Shown in pieces: positions 48,187-59,982 of a DNA stretch of 64,000 bases (its first letter is position 1; each line of letters begins with the position of its first letter). The notes below the pieces were generated by a model. That model was not told where the DNA came from and made no database searches. It saw only the letters and a program-made list of their open reading frames with translations. The stretch is taken from positions 372,001 through 436,000 of the forward strand of contig JBCAQO010000009.1 of the NCBI GenBank assembly GCA_039111635.1, given 5' to 3'. Source of the DNA: Heterobasidion occidentale. Taxonomy: Eukaryota; Basidiomycota; Agaricomycetes; Russulales; Bondarzewiaceae. The translations under genes and the position numbers were made by a program.

Positions 48187-48605
48187 AAGAGAATAGACTG
48201 AAGTTCCTCAGCCTATTCTATAGGCCTTATATACTGTATAGGGTGTAGGGTAAGAGTCCGTATGCTTCTCTAGGTTCCCATCCCAGAAGAGCGTGGGTTG
48301 CCGTCTCTCTCAGTCAGTGCCCACTCTTGTACTTCTCCAGTCGCACCAATCTATCCAGGTGCGACGAGGTGCTTGCTCATATGCCCTAAGCCCATGGCAT
48401 GTGAATGCCTATCTCACTAAGCCGCTCTGTCTATGACCTGTCATTTATCCTCTTCCAATGTCTTGAAGAACCATCGGACAGTTGGCTCCTAAGGACATGC
48501 CAAATACCTTGATGTGTGCTCCGGAGTGGAGCTACCTAGCATGTGATGCTTGGACCATCGGATAGACTGACCCTGCAGGGTCCCGACAGGTCAAGTCATA
48601 ACAGT
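48187..48605 (-). repeat. right inner arm, LTR-like, inverted copy
   Basis: Reverse complement of the left inner arm with point differences; its LTR-like start TGTCGGGACCCTGCAG reads leftwards from 48588. The two arms diverge abruptly after CTCTT. Confidence 0.7.
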
Positions 48606-48760
48606 AAGTACGTAAATGTTCATGTGTTAGCATGTCAATGACAATAAGTCAAAAACAAGTCTAGGTTCAAGTCACAGCTGAAGCACTTGACTGACCTCCT
48701 AGCTTATGTGCAAAGCACATGTTAGAACATGGTCATCACAATGACTAGATATAAAGCCAA

Positions 48761-48786
48761 TATAATAATAATAATAATAATAATAA
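48761..48786. repeat. AAT microsatellite
   Basis: An ATA/AAT trinucleotide run inside the foldback element. Confidence 0.85.
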
Positions 48787-49222
48787 ACCTACCAGTTGTT
48801 TTGTACTGCTCAGTATATAAAGGCATGACCATTGCCATTCCTAGCCTTTGTGCTGCCCAGCACTCACTCAGCCATACATAGCTGAATATACCCTGCCCCA
48901 TTGGGTATACTAGCTTGTACATAGATGCCCCAGCCCTTTCAAAAAATACATAGCTAGCATTTGCACAAATAACACTTCTTGGGCTATGGTGCACACTCAC
49001 CAGTCACTGCCAATATCTATATTTCATACCTTGCTAGTATTATTCCATACCTCACTTGTGGAATTCCAGACCTGGCTGGTGCATTTACTGGTTCTAAAAG
49101 TTGAAATTTCAATTATAAATATTCGAACGAGGGGTTTCTGGGGTCATATGCCATGCCGCTTATGTCAAAGCGCGGCATCCGATTGCAAAATGAGCAGTCC
49201 AGTCCCTGTTGCCATAGGAGTC

Positions 49223-51166
49223 TGGACCTACGTCACTCGTGTACGTAACGGACCTACTACTAGTCCTCCTTTCCTAAATCCTTGAAGTCTCCCAGACGTC
49301 TTGCTGGAAATTTGCCTGTACCTGCTCGGTGGGGGCAAGATGAATTGTAAGATATACGAACAATATTGGTGCTCACCTGGGTCTTTGTAGAAAATTTTGC
49401 CCGCATGCAAATCGGACGAAATGTCGACAATCTACAGACTACGAGAGGACTATAGGCACTATGTGCAAATTAAAATGCACTGTCAGTGTCTCGACGAAAT
49501 CCTTGAAGTCACAAGATTCTTCCCAGAATATGTGCTGACTCCTGTATTTCTTTGACGGAGGCGCTTGAGGATTCAGATCTCATGCTGGTCTAACTGGTCT
49601 GGGTGACAAGCTTGTTCTTTCCTCGCCGTATCCCGTGGTACTCTTAAATGCTGCCATAAGTATACGAAACCGCCGCCCATAAACACTCTTCTCCTTGGGT
49701 CTCATGACCGAAGCGCGTTGTTTAGACGGGCGGGTGATATAGTCATCGATCCAGAGACCAACCTCTGTTTCAGCTCGCCGCTGCTTCCTACGCCCATCTC
49801 GTTTAGAACCGGACGGTACGTCTTCTTCATACTCATTCCTAATCTGAGCGCCCGACCACCTGACTCGCCGTCGTCGAGCCTCAGGCCTCGGGCTTGCTAG
49901 GCTTTTCTGAGCAGTGCTTCATCGCTGATGCTCTCGGTTGATTTCCAGATGCCCGCCCTGCGTCCGACGTCAGTGTCGCCGTTAGCGGCGCTCCCCTTGT
50001 ATCGGCATTTAGGATCTGCTATCCCCCTTTTATTTTATGAAGCCCTTCACGCAATTGACCACCGAGTGGCCGGCAGCTGGATCGGTCTGTATCAGTGCTT
50101 GACAGCATTTTTTCCCTGACAGACAGATTGCAACAACACGCAGCGCGGCCACCGTACGGAGGAACGCAGCTTTCCTGGTACCCACACACTCGAGGTGTGC
50201 CGCCGAATCGATCATACGCATTTAGCTCACCAACAACACACGCCTCAATTGTCTCCAGTGTCGACCTCGACTCATTATCTAGATACCGAGGTCCGAGCCG
50301 CTTGACGCCTTTGCTCTAGACATGAGCCTGAGCCAAAATATGGTTGAGGTCATACCAACAAACCTTCCCCGCAAGTCGTCCCTCACATATCAAATGTGCG
50401 AAAAGGTCGTACGAAGCTTTCGCGCCACAATACAAAAGTTGAGTTCACCATCAGCGTGCCGCAAATAAATAAGTCGATTTCAGCGTACGTGTACATGTCG
50501 AGCAAGCGGCGATCACGATGGAGTAACCATAAGTAACCAATAGCAAACCTAGCACTGCGAGCGCCGTAGCGATGGCACACTGCGCACACGAATAAATAGA
50601 CGATTCGGCCATATGCCTGACCAGAAAAAGCAAATCTAGAACCACGTCCCGGTTCTCGAGCATCACGGGCTGCCTCTCAAAAACGGGAGAGTTCTATAAA
50701 TTAACAGCAGAGAACATAACAAGTCAAATGCAACACTGGAATGAATTCAAGATTTCGTCAATAACGAGGAGATGCGGACAGCGAACCAGGGATCAAACTG
50801 GACGGACGATGAAAGACCTCTTCCCGCCATGCAGGATCCGTAATCATTAAACCACCACTCACGTCGGGACATCAGTGGTGGGCAAAGGATATACGGATGA
50901 CGATGCGAGTCGGACTGAAAAGAATGATAGACAGCAGGAATCCCGTAGGCGAGGGCTGCGGGATGTGACAGAACAAGGCGGTGCAAGGCGTGATTGATAG
51001 ATAGATCAAGTCCCCGACAAGGAATGCACGAGGATAAACATAGAAAGCACCGAGAGTTCAAGGGATACAGCATATCGAAGTCACACCGATCGCTAGATAT
51101 TTGTGGCGATGGTGGTAGAGCATAGCGGGGCAGGACAAGGCAGGACAAGGCAGGACAAGGACAGGG
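49223..51166. other. gene-poor stretch
   Basis: No supported gene. Three copies of CAGGACAAGG lie at 51131-51160, just beyond the stop codon of the transcription factor. Confidence 0.4.
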
Positions 51167-52522
51167 CTAGACCGCTGCGATAACGGGGGGATGGGCGTCT
51201 GTACCGCTGAGGACTGCCGAGCATACGACGGGACTGCTATCACCCCCTTCCGAACTCGCTCCCGCTGTCGCTGGCGTGCCCACTGCTAACGTCTCGTCGC
51301 GCCTTTCCGCCTCCGCGCTCCCGTTCCCCTCTGTTCCGTCTGCGCGCTTGGTTTTCTTCGGCGCCTTCCCTTGCGCTGCGCTTTGCTCCTCCAGAGCCTT
51401 TCCCCTCTTCCTTTTCTTCTTTTCAGAACCGCTGGCCCCCACGGCCACCCCACTGTCAGCTGCCCCACGCACAGCACCATGCCCGTTCTTTGCCACTTCC
51501 GCTGGCTCTACGGTTTGGCCTTGTCCTTGCTGGCCAGGCTGGAGCATGTAACTAGAAGAGTAGATCGGCATCGGCGGGTATGCTGGATGGAGGGGATAGA
51601 ATGTGGGATGGGGTGGAGGCGGAGCGTTTGCACCAGGATCACCATTAGCGTGAGGATCATGCTGGGCAGACATGTAGCCCGGATGAGGCGGGTAATAGTA
51701 AGGATAATAGCCCTCTGGGGCCGGCATGAACTGCGGGGGCGGGAGCATTGCGGGCGTGTTGGAAGGGCCACCGTTGGTCTGCTCGGGAGCCCACTGGGTT
51801 TCGCCATTGGGATATCCTACAAGGTGTATTACGTTATTAAGGTAGGAGTATCACACGGCGTGCGAGATGATGGACGGGCAGGCGATACATACCAGGGTAG
51901 GCCGGGTTCTCTGGGGGACCCAGTTTGTTTTTACGTTTGTATGGACCTCGTTTGATGCCTTTCTTCCGCTCTTTCCTGACGCCATCAACGCAAGAGTCCG
52001 CAATTCCATACTTGACGCATCGTTCGCACGGGCGAGCTTCGTCGCAGCGTTTACATGCGGCTGCGCAATTCGTACACTAGTGAAACCATGTCAATCGCGC
52101 ACAAAGAAGAATGATGCGCCCAAGAGAGCATCAAATGTGAAAACACACAGCCATCTTGACCTGTTTGCGTTTGGGACGCGTGGCATTACCAGGGGGAGGC
52201 ATCATAGGGGCGTAGCCTAGAGATCAAAATCTAAGCCAGCAAGCCCGAATACGTCGCCAAAGGACGTACCTGGCGCTGGGGGCGGGGGTGGATACGCATA
52301 TACGAGACCAGGGTGGGGGAAAGGCATCATGTAAGGCCCGGGGGGCATCCCGTTGGCAGCGTTGGGGTCTGCATCGGGGTGGGGTGGGTAATAGTATGAT
52401 TGATATGGGGCTGGAGGAGGATACGCCCCGCTGGTGAAATGTTGAGGGGGATATGCAACTGCGGGAGGAGACTGGGCCTGTTCAGCAACAGACGAGGAAG
52501 ATTTGGAATGATCGCTGCTCAT
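51167..52522 (-). CDS. Zn2Cys6 transcription factor
   Basis: Starts MSSDHSKSSSSVAEQAQSP with a Pro/Tyr/His-rich N-terminal region (PYQSYYYPPHPD). After introns, KRKQVKMA/CTNCAAACKRC then DEARPCERCVKYGIADSC. The cysteines fit C-x2-C-x6-C-x5-C-x2-C-x7-C, the binuclear zinc cluster, with one extra Cys inside the first loop. A basic segment (RKERKKGIKRGPYKRKNK) follows. The C-terminal half is again Pro/Tyr-rich (YYPYYYPPHPGYM), then a Lys/Arg-rich stretch that may be a nuclear localisation signal (EKKKRKRGK). No fungal_trans middle homology domain is visible. This form with CKRCDEARPCERC is a conserved small group in fungi. Targets are unknown. Confidence 0.85.
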
Positions 52523-54448
52523 GACGGCGGCAACGAGTCCCAGGGAGCAAACTGTAGAGATTCGGCAAGACCTGGACGGTCGAACGACGCTGGAAACATT
52601 GCGCGCATGGTGGAGGATGAGATGAGGAGGATTGAATGGAGGAGGCAGGGGACAGGGCTCACTGCACTCCGACTCAAATTCGGGATTTCCGATCCCGTCG
52701 CCGCTCAGACTGCTAGCTCAACGACACTCCGACTCAATTCGACACGAATAACCACCTGTAAGTGTCAGCAATCAGCGACAGCATGCCTCATCGACCCATA
52801 CTCCACTCACGGGTTTGTTTTGCAGCCGAGTCGCCTACGATGCGCTGATGAGGAGAGAAATGATGGACGAGGAGACTCAAACAGTTGAGAAACAAAGGCC
52901 ACGTGCGAGCTCGGTCCTGCTTTCGCCTTGCGGCTGTTACAAAGCGCCGCCACCGCACAGCGCTCGACAGCTGCTTCGAGTTCGTCGCCAGCGTTGGGAG
53001 TAGGTCTGATGCCCTTGCGTCTACGCAGGCGCTCGTTATTTGTCTCGTGTAGACCATATAGGCCCCTTAGACATCTCTCGCGGTCCATGGATCTTGCCAT
53101 GGGGTTCTCTTGCTCCGATTCAACGTCCTCACTCCGCTGGGCGCTACCACCCTCGTCGCAGATCACGACCCGGCATCGCTCTGATTCCCTTCATCGACCT
53201 CGATTCAAGCCGTCGTGTCTGGGGACGCCCATTCTGACCCTCATGGCCGTCTTCGACCAGTCGGACGTTGCATGTCCGCCCTGTATCCAATGCGGCCGGT
53301 TGCATCTTCAATCGTAATTTCGCGTGGCGTGATGAGTTCGCTGACCAAATTTTCGGCCTTTATATTGATCTCCATATAGCCCTTCTTGTGCCAGAATGCC
53401 CGTCGTGCCTTCCCCATTCTCGTTCACTCCTTCATAAGGAATCGCACATGCACAGCCGCTCTGTAAACAGAGCCTACTTCTCGTCCTGCAAGTGCGCAGA
53501 AAATAGCGTCGTTGGATGCGATAACTTGTTTCCCATGGCTGACATCTAGGCAACATCCATGCACATTGGTTTCACACAGAATTGCTTCTGCCTTCAGGTT
53601 TCTTCTTTGGAGCTGTGGCTGTAACAGTACTACATCTTGCTTGGTGTACCCTCGGACCAAACGTGCCATGTATGACCGGTCTCAATTTGACTATGTTTCG
53701 CATCTGCGCCCTCATCACTGAATGAGCGTCCCAGGTCATTGAGCCGGCCCATGCCCGAAATTATTTCGCGCGCTGTTACCACATAGTGGGGATTCAGATT
53801 GCCTAGTGATAGCATGGATCTCTTGACCCTCGAAATAAGCGCGCGTCGTCTTGATTTCCCACCCATCGTCTTCGGTCTTGTCTGGCCCCTGTGCGGATCC
53901 TGAACTGCTGCTACATCTCTCTGCTCTTTATGGCCACTCACATCAACGCTGATTTCCAAATCTAAGCAACAGTCCATGATGATCCCCCGGAGCTGAGATT
54001 TCGTCTGTCTCTTGAGCTATGTTGGGTACAACAATTCGCCTTCGTTGTTTCAGCTATTGATCGTAACTTGTATCAGGTCGAAGGGATGCGCTCGCGAGAA
54101 TTTGTCGACGTATTGCGTGCAAACCTCGGTCTGATGTATGCGGGATCAAGGGAACTTATGGCACGGAGATTGACAGGCAGGAAGATGCTTCGGCGATCGC
54201 AAACTAGCAGGGAAGCCCGTTCCGGCCGAACTCACGATGTATCACTGCGTGTGAGTAAGTTTGACATCGAGTTGAAAATGATGCGATTTTCGAACTGCAA
54301 CTTTTCGACATTTTCTTCTCGTAACTCGCCCCGCCGATCTACACCGTTTGTGTCCTTGTGTGTATCTGGACATAGATAACACAATGCGGATGCAGTTCGA
54401 GCGTATGATGGGTATGAGTGCCCATACAAGGTTGAGTCAAACGAGTGC
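52523..54448. other. intergenic, no gene seen
   Basis: Upstream of the transcription factor gene. Several short frames exist on both strands but none has family features. Confidence 0.4.
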
Positions 54449-54452
54449 CTTA

Positions 54453-54817
54453 CAGTGACTTGCATATCATTCTGCAGGTCGGGCTCCCGTAGGTTTTGTT
54501 TGTCTTAGCCAAATACGTGACATTTGGCGCCCATTCAGCTGTCACCCCGGACTGCCCGTGCTTCTTTCAAACATTCGTCTCACGTCGCCCGCGCTCTGCT
54601 CTGCACGCCAACACTGGCCTATTCCCTCAAATGCTCTGTCGTGACGCTGGCCATGTTTAGTGTTGCAATCAATATGTATTTGGATACATCATTGATTGCA
54701 CAGAATCCAGCGGAGCCACGAGCACCTACTGACATCATATGTGACTAGCCGTGACTATTTGGCTACTACAAACAAAAACTATGAGAGTCGACCTGCAGAA
54801 TGATATGCAAGTCACTG
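54453..54817. mobile_element. MITE, mariner/pogo-like
   Basis: A perfect 33 bp inverted repeat at 54449-54481 and 54789-54821. Read as Tc1/mariner, the element is 365 bp, starts CAGTGACTTGCATATC and is flanked by TA on each side. Sub-terminal similarity continues inwards (TTTGTTTGT ... TAGCCAAATA) to about 80 bp. It has no coding capacity for a transposase. Confidence 0.85.
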
Positions 54818-54883
54818 TAAGTAGGTCATAAACGCCATGATGATACAAAAAGAGGGTATTCCATGCTATCAAGTACAGATCAA

Positions 54884-56537
54884 TCATCTTCCTCGCTCCT
54901 CTTCCTCGTACACTGGAGGCAGTTCGTCCGACCACCGCTCTGCGTTCCTTTCGTCGCGCAGTCGTTCGATCTTCGCGAGCAACACGACAATCTCTTCCCT
55001 CAACTCCTCTTCCCTTGACCACCCAACCCTCTGTTCTATGTGTACCCCGGGCGGATTGTTGTATATCACCACGTTGGCCTGCGAACTAGAGTTCACGGAT
55101 GGAGCGGGGAGCGGTGGCCTCGCGGGATTTTCGGTAGCCTGCATCAAGGAGATCTGCTCGCGCATGTCCTGGACTTGCCGCGTGAGTTTCTCCAATCGCC
55201 GTCTGGATCTTTTCTTGTGTGCCGAGGATCGTGTGCGTGATGAAGATGCTGCAGGTGTTCCGGAAGAAGATGCGGATCCAGACGAAGGCGCAGATGAGGT
55301 GCCGCTTGACAAGTTCTCGTCAGAAGTCGTGAGCGACGACTGCAAAGAAGAGGAAGATTTGGACGGTGGTATGCCCCTCGGATTTGAGACTGCATCGCGT
55401 CTCGTTCCCCGCTCCAGGCTGTCCAACGACCCTTGCGACGCAGGGTTGGAAACGTTTGGATTTGATAGACTGTTGGGTTGCGTGAATGGCTCGATTTGAA
55501 TCGAGACGACATCTTCATGGTCAGCTCGAAGCCGACGACGCCGCGCGCAAAAGAACAGGGAGACGAAGAAGGACATGACAAACAAGCCGCCGATCACGCC
55601 GCCGGCAATGGCGCGCACGGAGACTTTCCGGGTAAGAGAAACGGGCTGCACTCCGTTGGTGCCTGTGGACTGTTGAACGGACGAAGAAACTGTAGTCGTG
55701 CTGGTAGACTTGGAGTCCTGGCTACTTTGTTGCTTGCTGGTGTCTGTGGACTGTTGATTGGACGAAGAGGACGTAGGCACAGCAGATTGAGTGGACGAAG
55801 TCGGGGTAGATTGCGAGGACGTAATAGTCACGGGAGATTGCGAGGACGTAGTCACGGAAGATTGCGAGGACGTAGTCAAGAGAGATTGCGAGGACTGGCT
55901 GCTTGGTCCGTCAGGAACCTCTGAGCTGTTATCGAGTTGACAGCCTGGATTGTAAAGCGCAGCTGGCTCACTCACGTGTATATGGCGTAATCGAAGAGAA
56001 AGAGGGAGGGGGCTTCGGAGCTGTTGGCTGTAATGACGAGCTGATGCGGGATATTCTCCAAATTTTGAACAGCGAATATGGGCGCATTGTATTGGATGTC
56101 TGTGCTGTTCGTGGGGCTGTGGATGAATTTTCCCACGGTGAGTCCGTCCAGAACGATCGACAGGTTGGTCAACGTTGTAACGCCAGAGCCGAAATTATTC
56201 CCCATAATGCCGAAAGCGTACACAGCAGTTCCTAGCGCCGAAACATCCATCAGTACGAAAGGAGCACCCTGTGTAGACCAGACTCACCGGAGAAAGACAG
56301 GGTGACTGTACGCCCGCCATCCCCTGGATGATGTGTGGAGTCATGCCATGTCCCATCCAAGGCCAACGCTGGGGAAACTCCGCCCTGGGTGGCCCTACAT
56401 CCAGGACAAGTCGAGCCCTGTGACCACCCGTCGGTGGGAGAGAACTGGATTTCCGAATCGCCCTGTTCATCGTCGATGGTGCGGTTGACAAGAACAGCCT
56501 GAGCGATCGGGAGTGCAAGGAGGTACCATGCCCGCAT
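54884..56537 (-). CDS. Ser/Thr-rich single-pass membrane protein
   Basis: The preferred start gives the signal peptide MRAWYLLALPIAQAVLV; an upstream in-frame Met is less likely. The extracellular part has GDSEIQFSPTDGW, paired cysteines (STCPGCRATQGG), DGTWHDSTHHPGDGG and, after an intron, GTAVYAFGIMGNNFGSGV, the beta-sandwich of the family. A Ser/Thr/Gln stalk with imperfect 8-9 residue repeats (SSQSSVTTSSQSPVT) follows. The membrane helix is AIAGGVIGGLFVMSFFVSLFF, then CARRRRLRA. The cytoplasmic tail is Ser-rich with a coiled coil (RRRLEKLTRQVQDMREQISL and EEIVVLLAKIERLRDE), ending PPVYEEEERGR. Probably a heavily O-mannosylated surface protein; its role is not known. Related to the gene at 3.9 kb. 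Confidence 0.82.
55809..55900 (-). repeat. coding minisatellite in the stalk
   Basis: GATTGCGAGGAC occurs four times with spacings of 24-27 bp (in frame), encoding the repeated SSQS units. Confidence 0.8.
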
Positions 56538-57447
56538 GGACGCGAGGACTGTGCCAGCAGAGACAGAAGGGGCGCCTTCGAGCCAGAGTGAAGAGGAGCT
56601 CGAAGCAGGCGTGGCCAGTCGTGGAGGAAAGGCAAGAAGAGCTGAGATCAAGAGGCATACTTGTGCTTGATCTTCTTGGTTTACCTGTGTAACTGTGCTG
56701 AAAGCGGTGGGTGATCAACGTAAGGCGATCCTAGTCGCTAAGCTGATGAACCAGGAGTACTTACGCAGATCAGCGACAACGGTGGACGTAGACGTGCCGC
56801 ATCATCTCCTCTGCACGTGAGCCCTGAAGAAGGCAATGCGAGCACAGGAAATACCTGGAAGAACTCGGGAATTATCCGTCGAGCCAAGGACGTCAATCGC
56901 CGGTGCTCAGTGTGGGAACAACACTTACAGCTAGATTTTTCCTAACGATAGGCTTTGCTTTCGAGAAAATGTATATAGTCGGAGTATGAAATTTGACAAT
57001 CAGACAGCGCACGACGCGGCAGTGTGGAGAGCGGAGAACAAGTGGGGAAACCGTGAAAAATCGGCATCCAATGGCACACTGCCAAATATTCCAGCGCCCA
57101 CGCATTCCGCTGGGCATTTTCTCTTCCAAAAGTCCCAACGTTATGAATCTCACTGTACTGAGGTCACACCGCCATTTATCGTGGAAATTTGTCTGAAATA
57201 AAGCAATCTAGGAGGTAGGAGTGAACGTACGAAACCCACGGGCTCCGATTGCATACGGCTGAACTGAGTTTCCAAAATACATCGTGCATTCTGATGTCTG
57301 GGTTTCGCATCCAGCACAAGCTGAGACGTCCGCGGGACGGCTTCGAATGTATTCTGAAGAGTCAACGAGCACCAGAGAGGCAATCAAATCAGATATTCTC
57401 ATAGGATATTCAAAAGCATAATTGAAAAAAGGTCGGATAATCATAAA
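56538..57447. other. intergenic, no gene seen
   Basis: Upstream of the membrane protein gene (-) and downstream of the P450 (-). No supported gene. Confidence 0.4.
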
Positions 57448-59361
57448 TCAAAAACCAATCAATTCCCTTTCTTGCTCGAGGATAGATATTACTTCAGGAA
57501 ACCGAGGTGTAGTCTTGCACTTGAAGGGAACAGGACGACTGCATGCATGATCAATTTCCTCATTACTGACGAACGAAGAAAGTACTCACACCATGAGCCC
57601 TTCGTCGACAGATCCATCGATGTCTAATGGCAGCTCGATGCCATTTTCGTTAGTCGCGCGCTCAATATTCATCGCCCAGAGCATGATAGCCATATCAATC
57701 AGTAACGAGTTATTTGCCAGGTGCTTTCCGATACAAATACGCCTCCCGAACCCATACGAGACATGTCCGTCCTCCTTCGTATCAGAGGAACCAGGAACGA
57801 TAAGAGCCTGATCGTCAAGATGGCGGTCTGGCCTGAATTGATCAGCGTCTGGCCCGTATACATCCGGATCGTGGTTGAGCGCCCAGCAGTTGACTATGCA
57901 GATAGTGCCGGCGGGAATGAACAAGCCTTGATACCAATCATCTTTGCAGGAAGAATGTGGCACACCAAGGGGGTCGGGAGAGCGCCAGCGGAATGTTTCC
58001 TTGACCATAGCATGAAGATACGGCAGACAGTCCATATCGGAAAAGGAAGGGAGACGAGAACGCCCAACGACGCTGTCAATTTCAGCCTGCGCACGTTTCT
58101 GTGCGTCGGGATATGCAAGCATGGCAAGCATCCACCAGGAAAAAGAGGCGGCTGTTGTGTCAGCGCCCGCGACACTATTTAAGATCTGATCACCTTTTCA
58201 CACTAGTATAGGATTCAAAGCCACTCACTATACAGATGCTGCAGCCCAAGCACTCTCTCGCTCAGATAAACCGTGACGTGCTTGTTCCTCGATCAGAGTG
58301 GCACAGAGGCTAGGGCGATTATCGCCTTTCATCTATGTGAAGCAAGATGTTCAAATGTTAATGCGATTGAAACGTAGCTACTTACCAGGCTTTTGCGCAC
58401 ACCATTGTATAAACCTTCGAACATCAGGGAATCGCGGACAAAGCATTGTTCCGCATCGCGCTTCCACTTGACGAACCTATCAGATAGCTGACTGTGAGGT
58501 CAGCAGATGATCCAGGGCATGTCTCACGTACCTACTAGGTATATGTAGCATGGAAGGAAAGAGCTCGACAAGATGGGCTCCAGGGAGACTTGCTGAAGCG
58601 AGCCCATCGATGACCTCGGTCATTCGGTGGACGCGCGGATCCTTCTCTGACATGATGGGATCGGAATCGTACATAAACGACATGATGAACGATGTAGCGT
58701 TACGTCCGATATGACTCTTCCAGTTCTGAGGGGAAGCGAGCATGTCGGATGCCATGATGACAGCTTCTCGCCTCTGATTCGAACGGTATCGGTGAACAAT
58801 GTTCCTCCGCATGCATTCATGAGTGGCTTTCCTCATACGCCGCCATCTGGCACAACCGTGAATGACGAGGCTTCGAATGTAGGTCGAAGGTCTAGGCTTA
58901 CACGTCGGTGTATCTGGCCAAAAATATGTGAAGCCCGCCCGACATGATTTCAGATCCGACAATCCATCGAGGGCGGTCGGAGTAATTTGCTGCGCGATGA
59001 TCAAGAAGGTCCGTCGCAACTTTGTGCGAATTAATGACAACCATGGGCTGTCCAGCCATATTCAAGTACACCAGGTCACCTATGACGTTCGGTTCCATGT
59101 AAGAATCGATGATGGTTAAGAAAACAAGTCACACTGACCGTAAGATTTTTTCCACTCAGTAAACATGAGCCATTGCTGGTTTCGGGGCAGGAACAGATTG
59201 CCGATGATGGGAAGGCCCCTGGGCCCTGGAGGCAACTTGCGCCATGGACTTCTTGTATGCCTTACAATACGATAAGCAACAAACGCAATCACGAAGACCG
59301 CGAGAGATGAAGGACTAATAGACGGTATTAAGGCAGAGTGGGCAAGGATTCCTGACATCAT
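57448..59361 (-). CDS. cytochrome P450 monooxygenase
   Basis: Starts MMSGILAHSALIPSISPSS with a membrane anchor (LAVFVIAFVAYRIV) and the proline hinge KLPPGPRGLPIIGNLF. Later exons give DLVYLNMAGQPMVVINS, ARWRRMRKATHECMRRNIV and FIMSFMYDSDPIM, the I-helix SAGADTTAASFSW, the ExxR helix MVKETFRWRSPDPLGVPH, FRPDRHLDD and the haem loop YGFGRRICIGKHLAN. The end, after a last intron, is KTTPRFPEVISILEQERE. The length (about 500 residues) and motifs are complete, so it should be active. It is of the type named O-methylsterigmatocystin oxidoreductase-like in mushrooms; the substrate is unknown. An ER-bound enzyme using P450 reductase. On the same strand as an aldehyde dehydrogenase and an FAD oxidase. 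Confidence 0.9.
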
Positions 59362-59402
59362 AGCGCCTCGACAGCTGAACTTCGTTGTAAAGTTGGGTAA
59401 GG

Positions 59403-59410
59403 TTTATATA
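59403..59410 (-). promoter_or_regulatory. TATA box of the P450 gene
   Basis: Coding-strand CCTATATAAACC about 45 bp before the start codon. Confidence 0.5.
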
Positions 59411-59982
59411 GGGCCTCCGGATCTGATGATCTGACAGGTTGCTTATTTGGCAACAAGCATGGAATATTCTCAAGTGGAGTGATTAGACGCTATTCGGACC
59501 ACGTCAGCGACTGACTTCGGGGTGAGTGCGCACAGAACTTCACTCACAATGTAAAAACCATAAGCCAGCTCATTTATTCGACGAATGCTGGTGTGCGGAT
59601 ATCTCGAGGTCTGTGCAGGTCTGTGACGGAGGTCATGCCAGACTCAGGAGACACAAATGCGACGAAAACCAAACGTTCCATACATAGCAGAACGAATAAG
59701 ATACATAATGGGCGATTAACCGCCGATGATAAGCGGGCACTTTCCCTCGTCAAATCATCCAAATAGAGGAGAAATCTCATCAAAACAAGAAGAAAGTCAG
59801 CAATACAGCAGACTCTTAGTGCAAGAAAACATCAAATGATTGTAGTAATAATGAAAGGAAAGCAGACCAGGCACAATGTCGGTACTCGAGCATACGCCTA
59901 TCCAGTTATCCAGCCTCCTCGACATGAGAGTTCTCACGACCATCGGAGCGGACGGGATATCGGAGTGACGGTGATGACCCAC
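59411..59982. other. intergenic, no gene seen
   Basis: Between the P450 promoter and the 3' end of the aldehyde dehydrogenase gene. No supported gene. Confidence 0.4.

Larger units (their letters stand above)
47155..49214. mobile_element. foldback element with about 190 bp terminal inverted repeats
   Basis: The left end (47155-47345) starts TATGGCAACAGGGACTGG and recurs as reverse complement at the right end (49025-49214) with only scattered mismatches. The flanks carry the direct repeat GGAGTC (47149-47154 and 49217-49222, with a two-base ambiguity at the border), which looks like a target-site duplication. No transposase frame is present. Inside lie two further inverted arms with LTR-like ends. 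The class is uncertain: a non-autonomous DNA element with TIRs is most likely. Confidence 0.85.

Noticed and set aside
49218..50340. Possible gene downstream of the foldback element
   Set aside because: Frames are short, lack splice-consistent joins and show no family motif.
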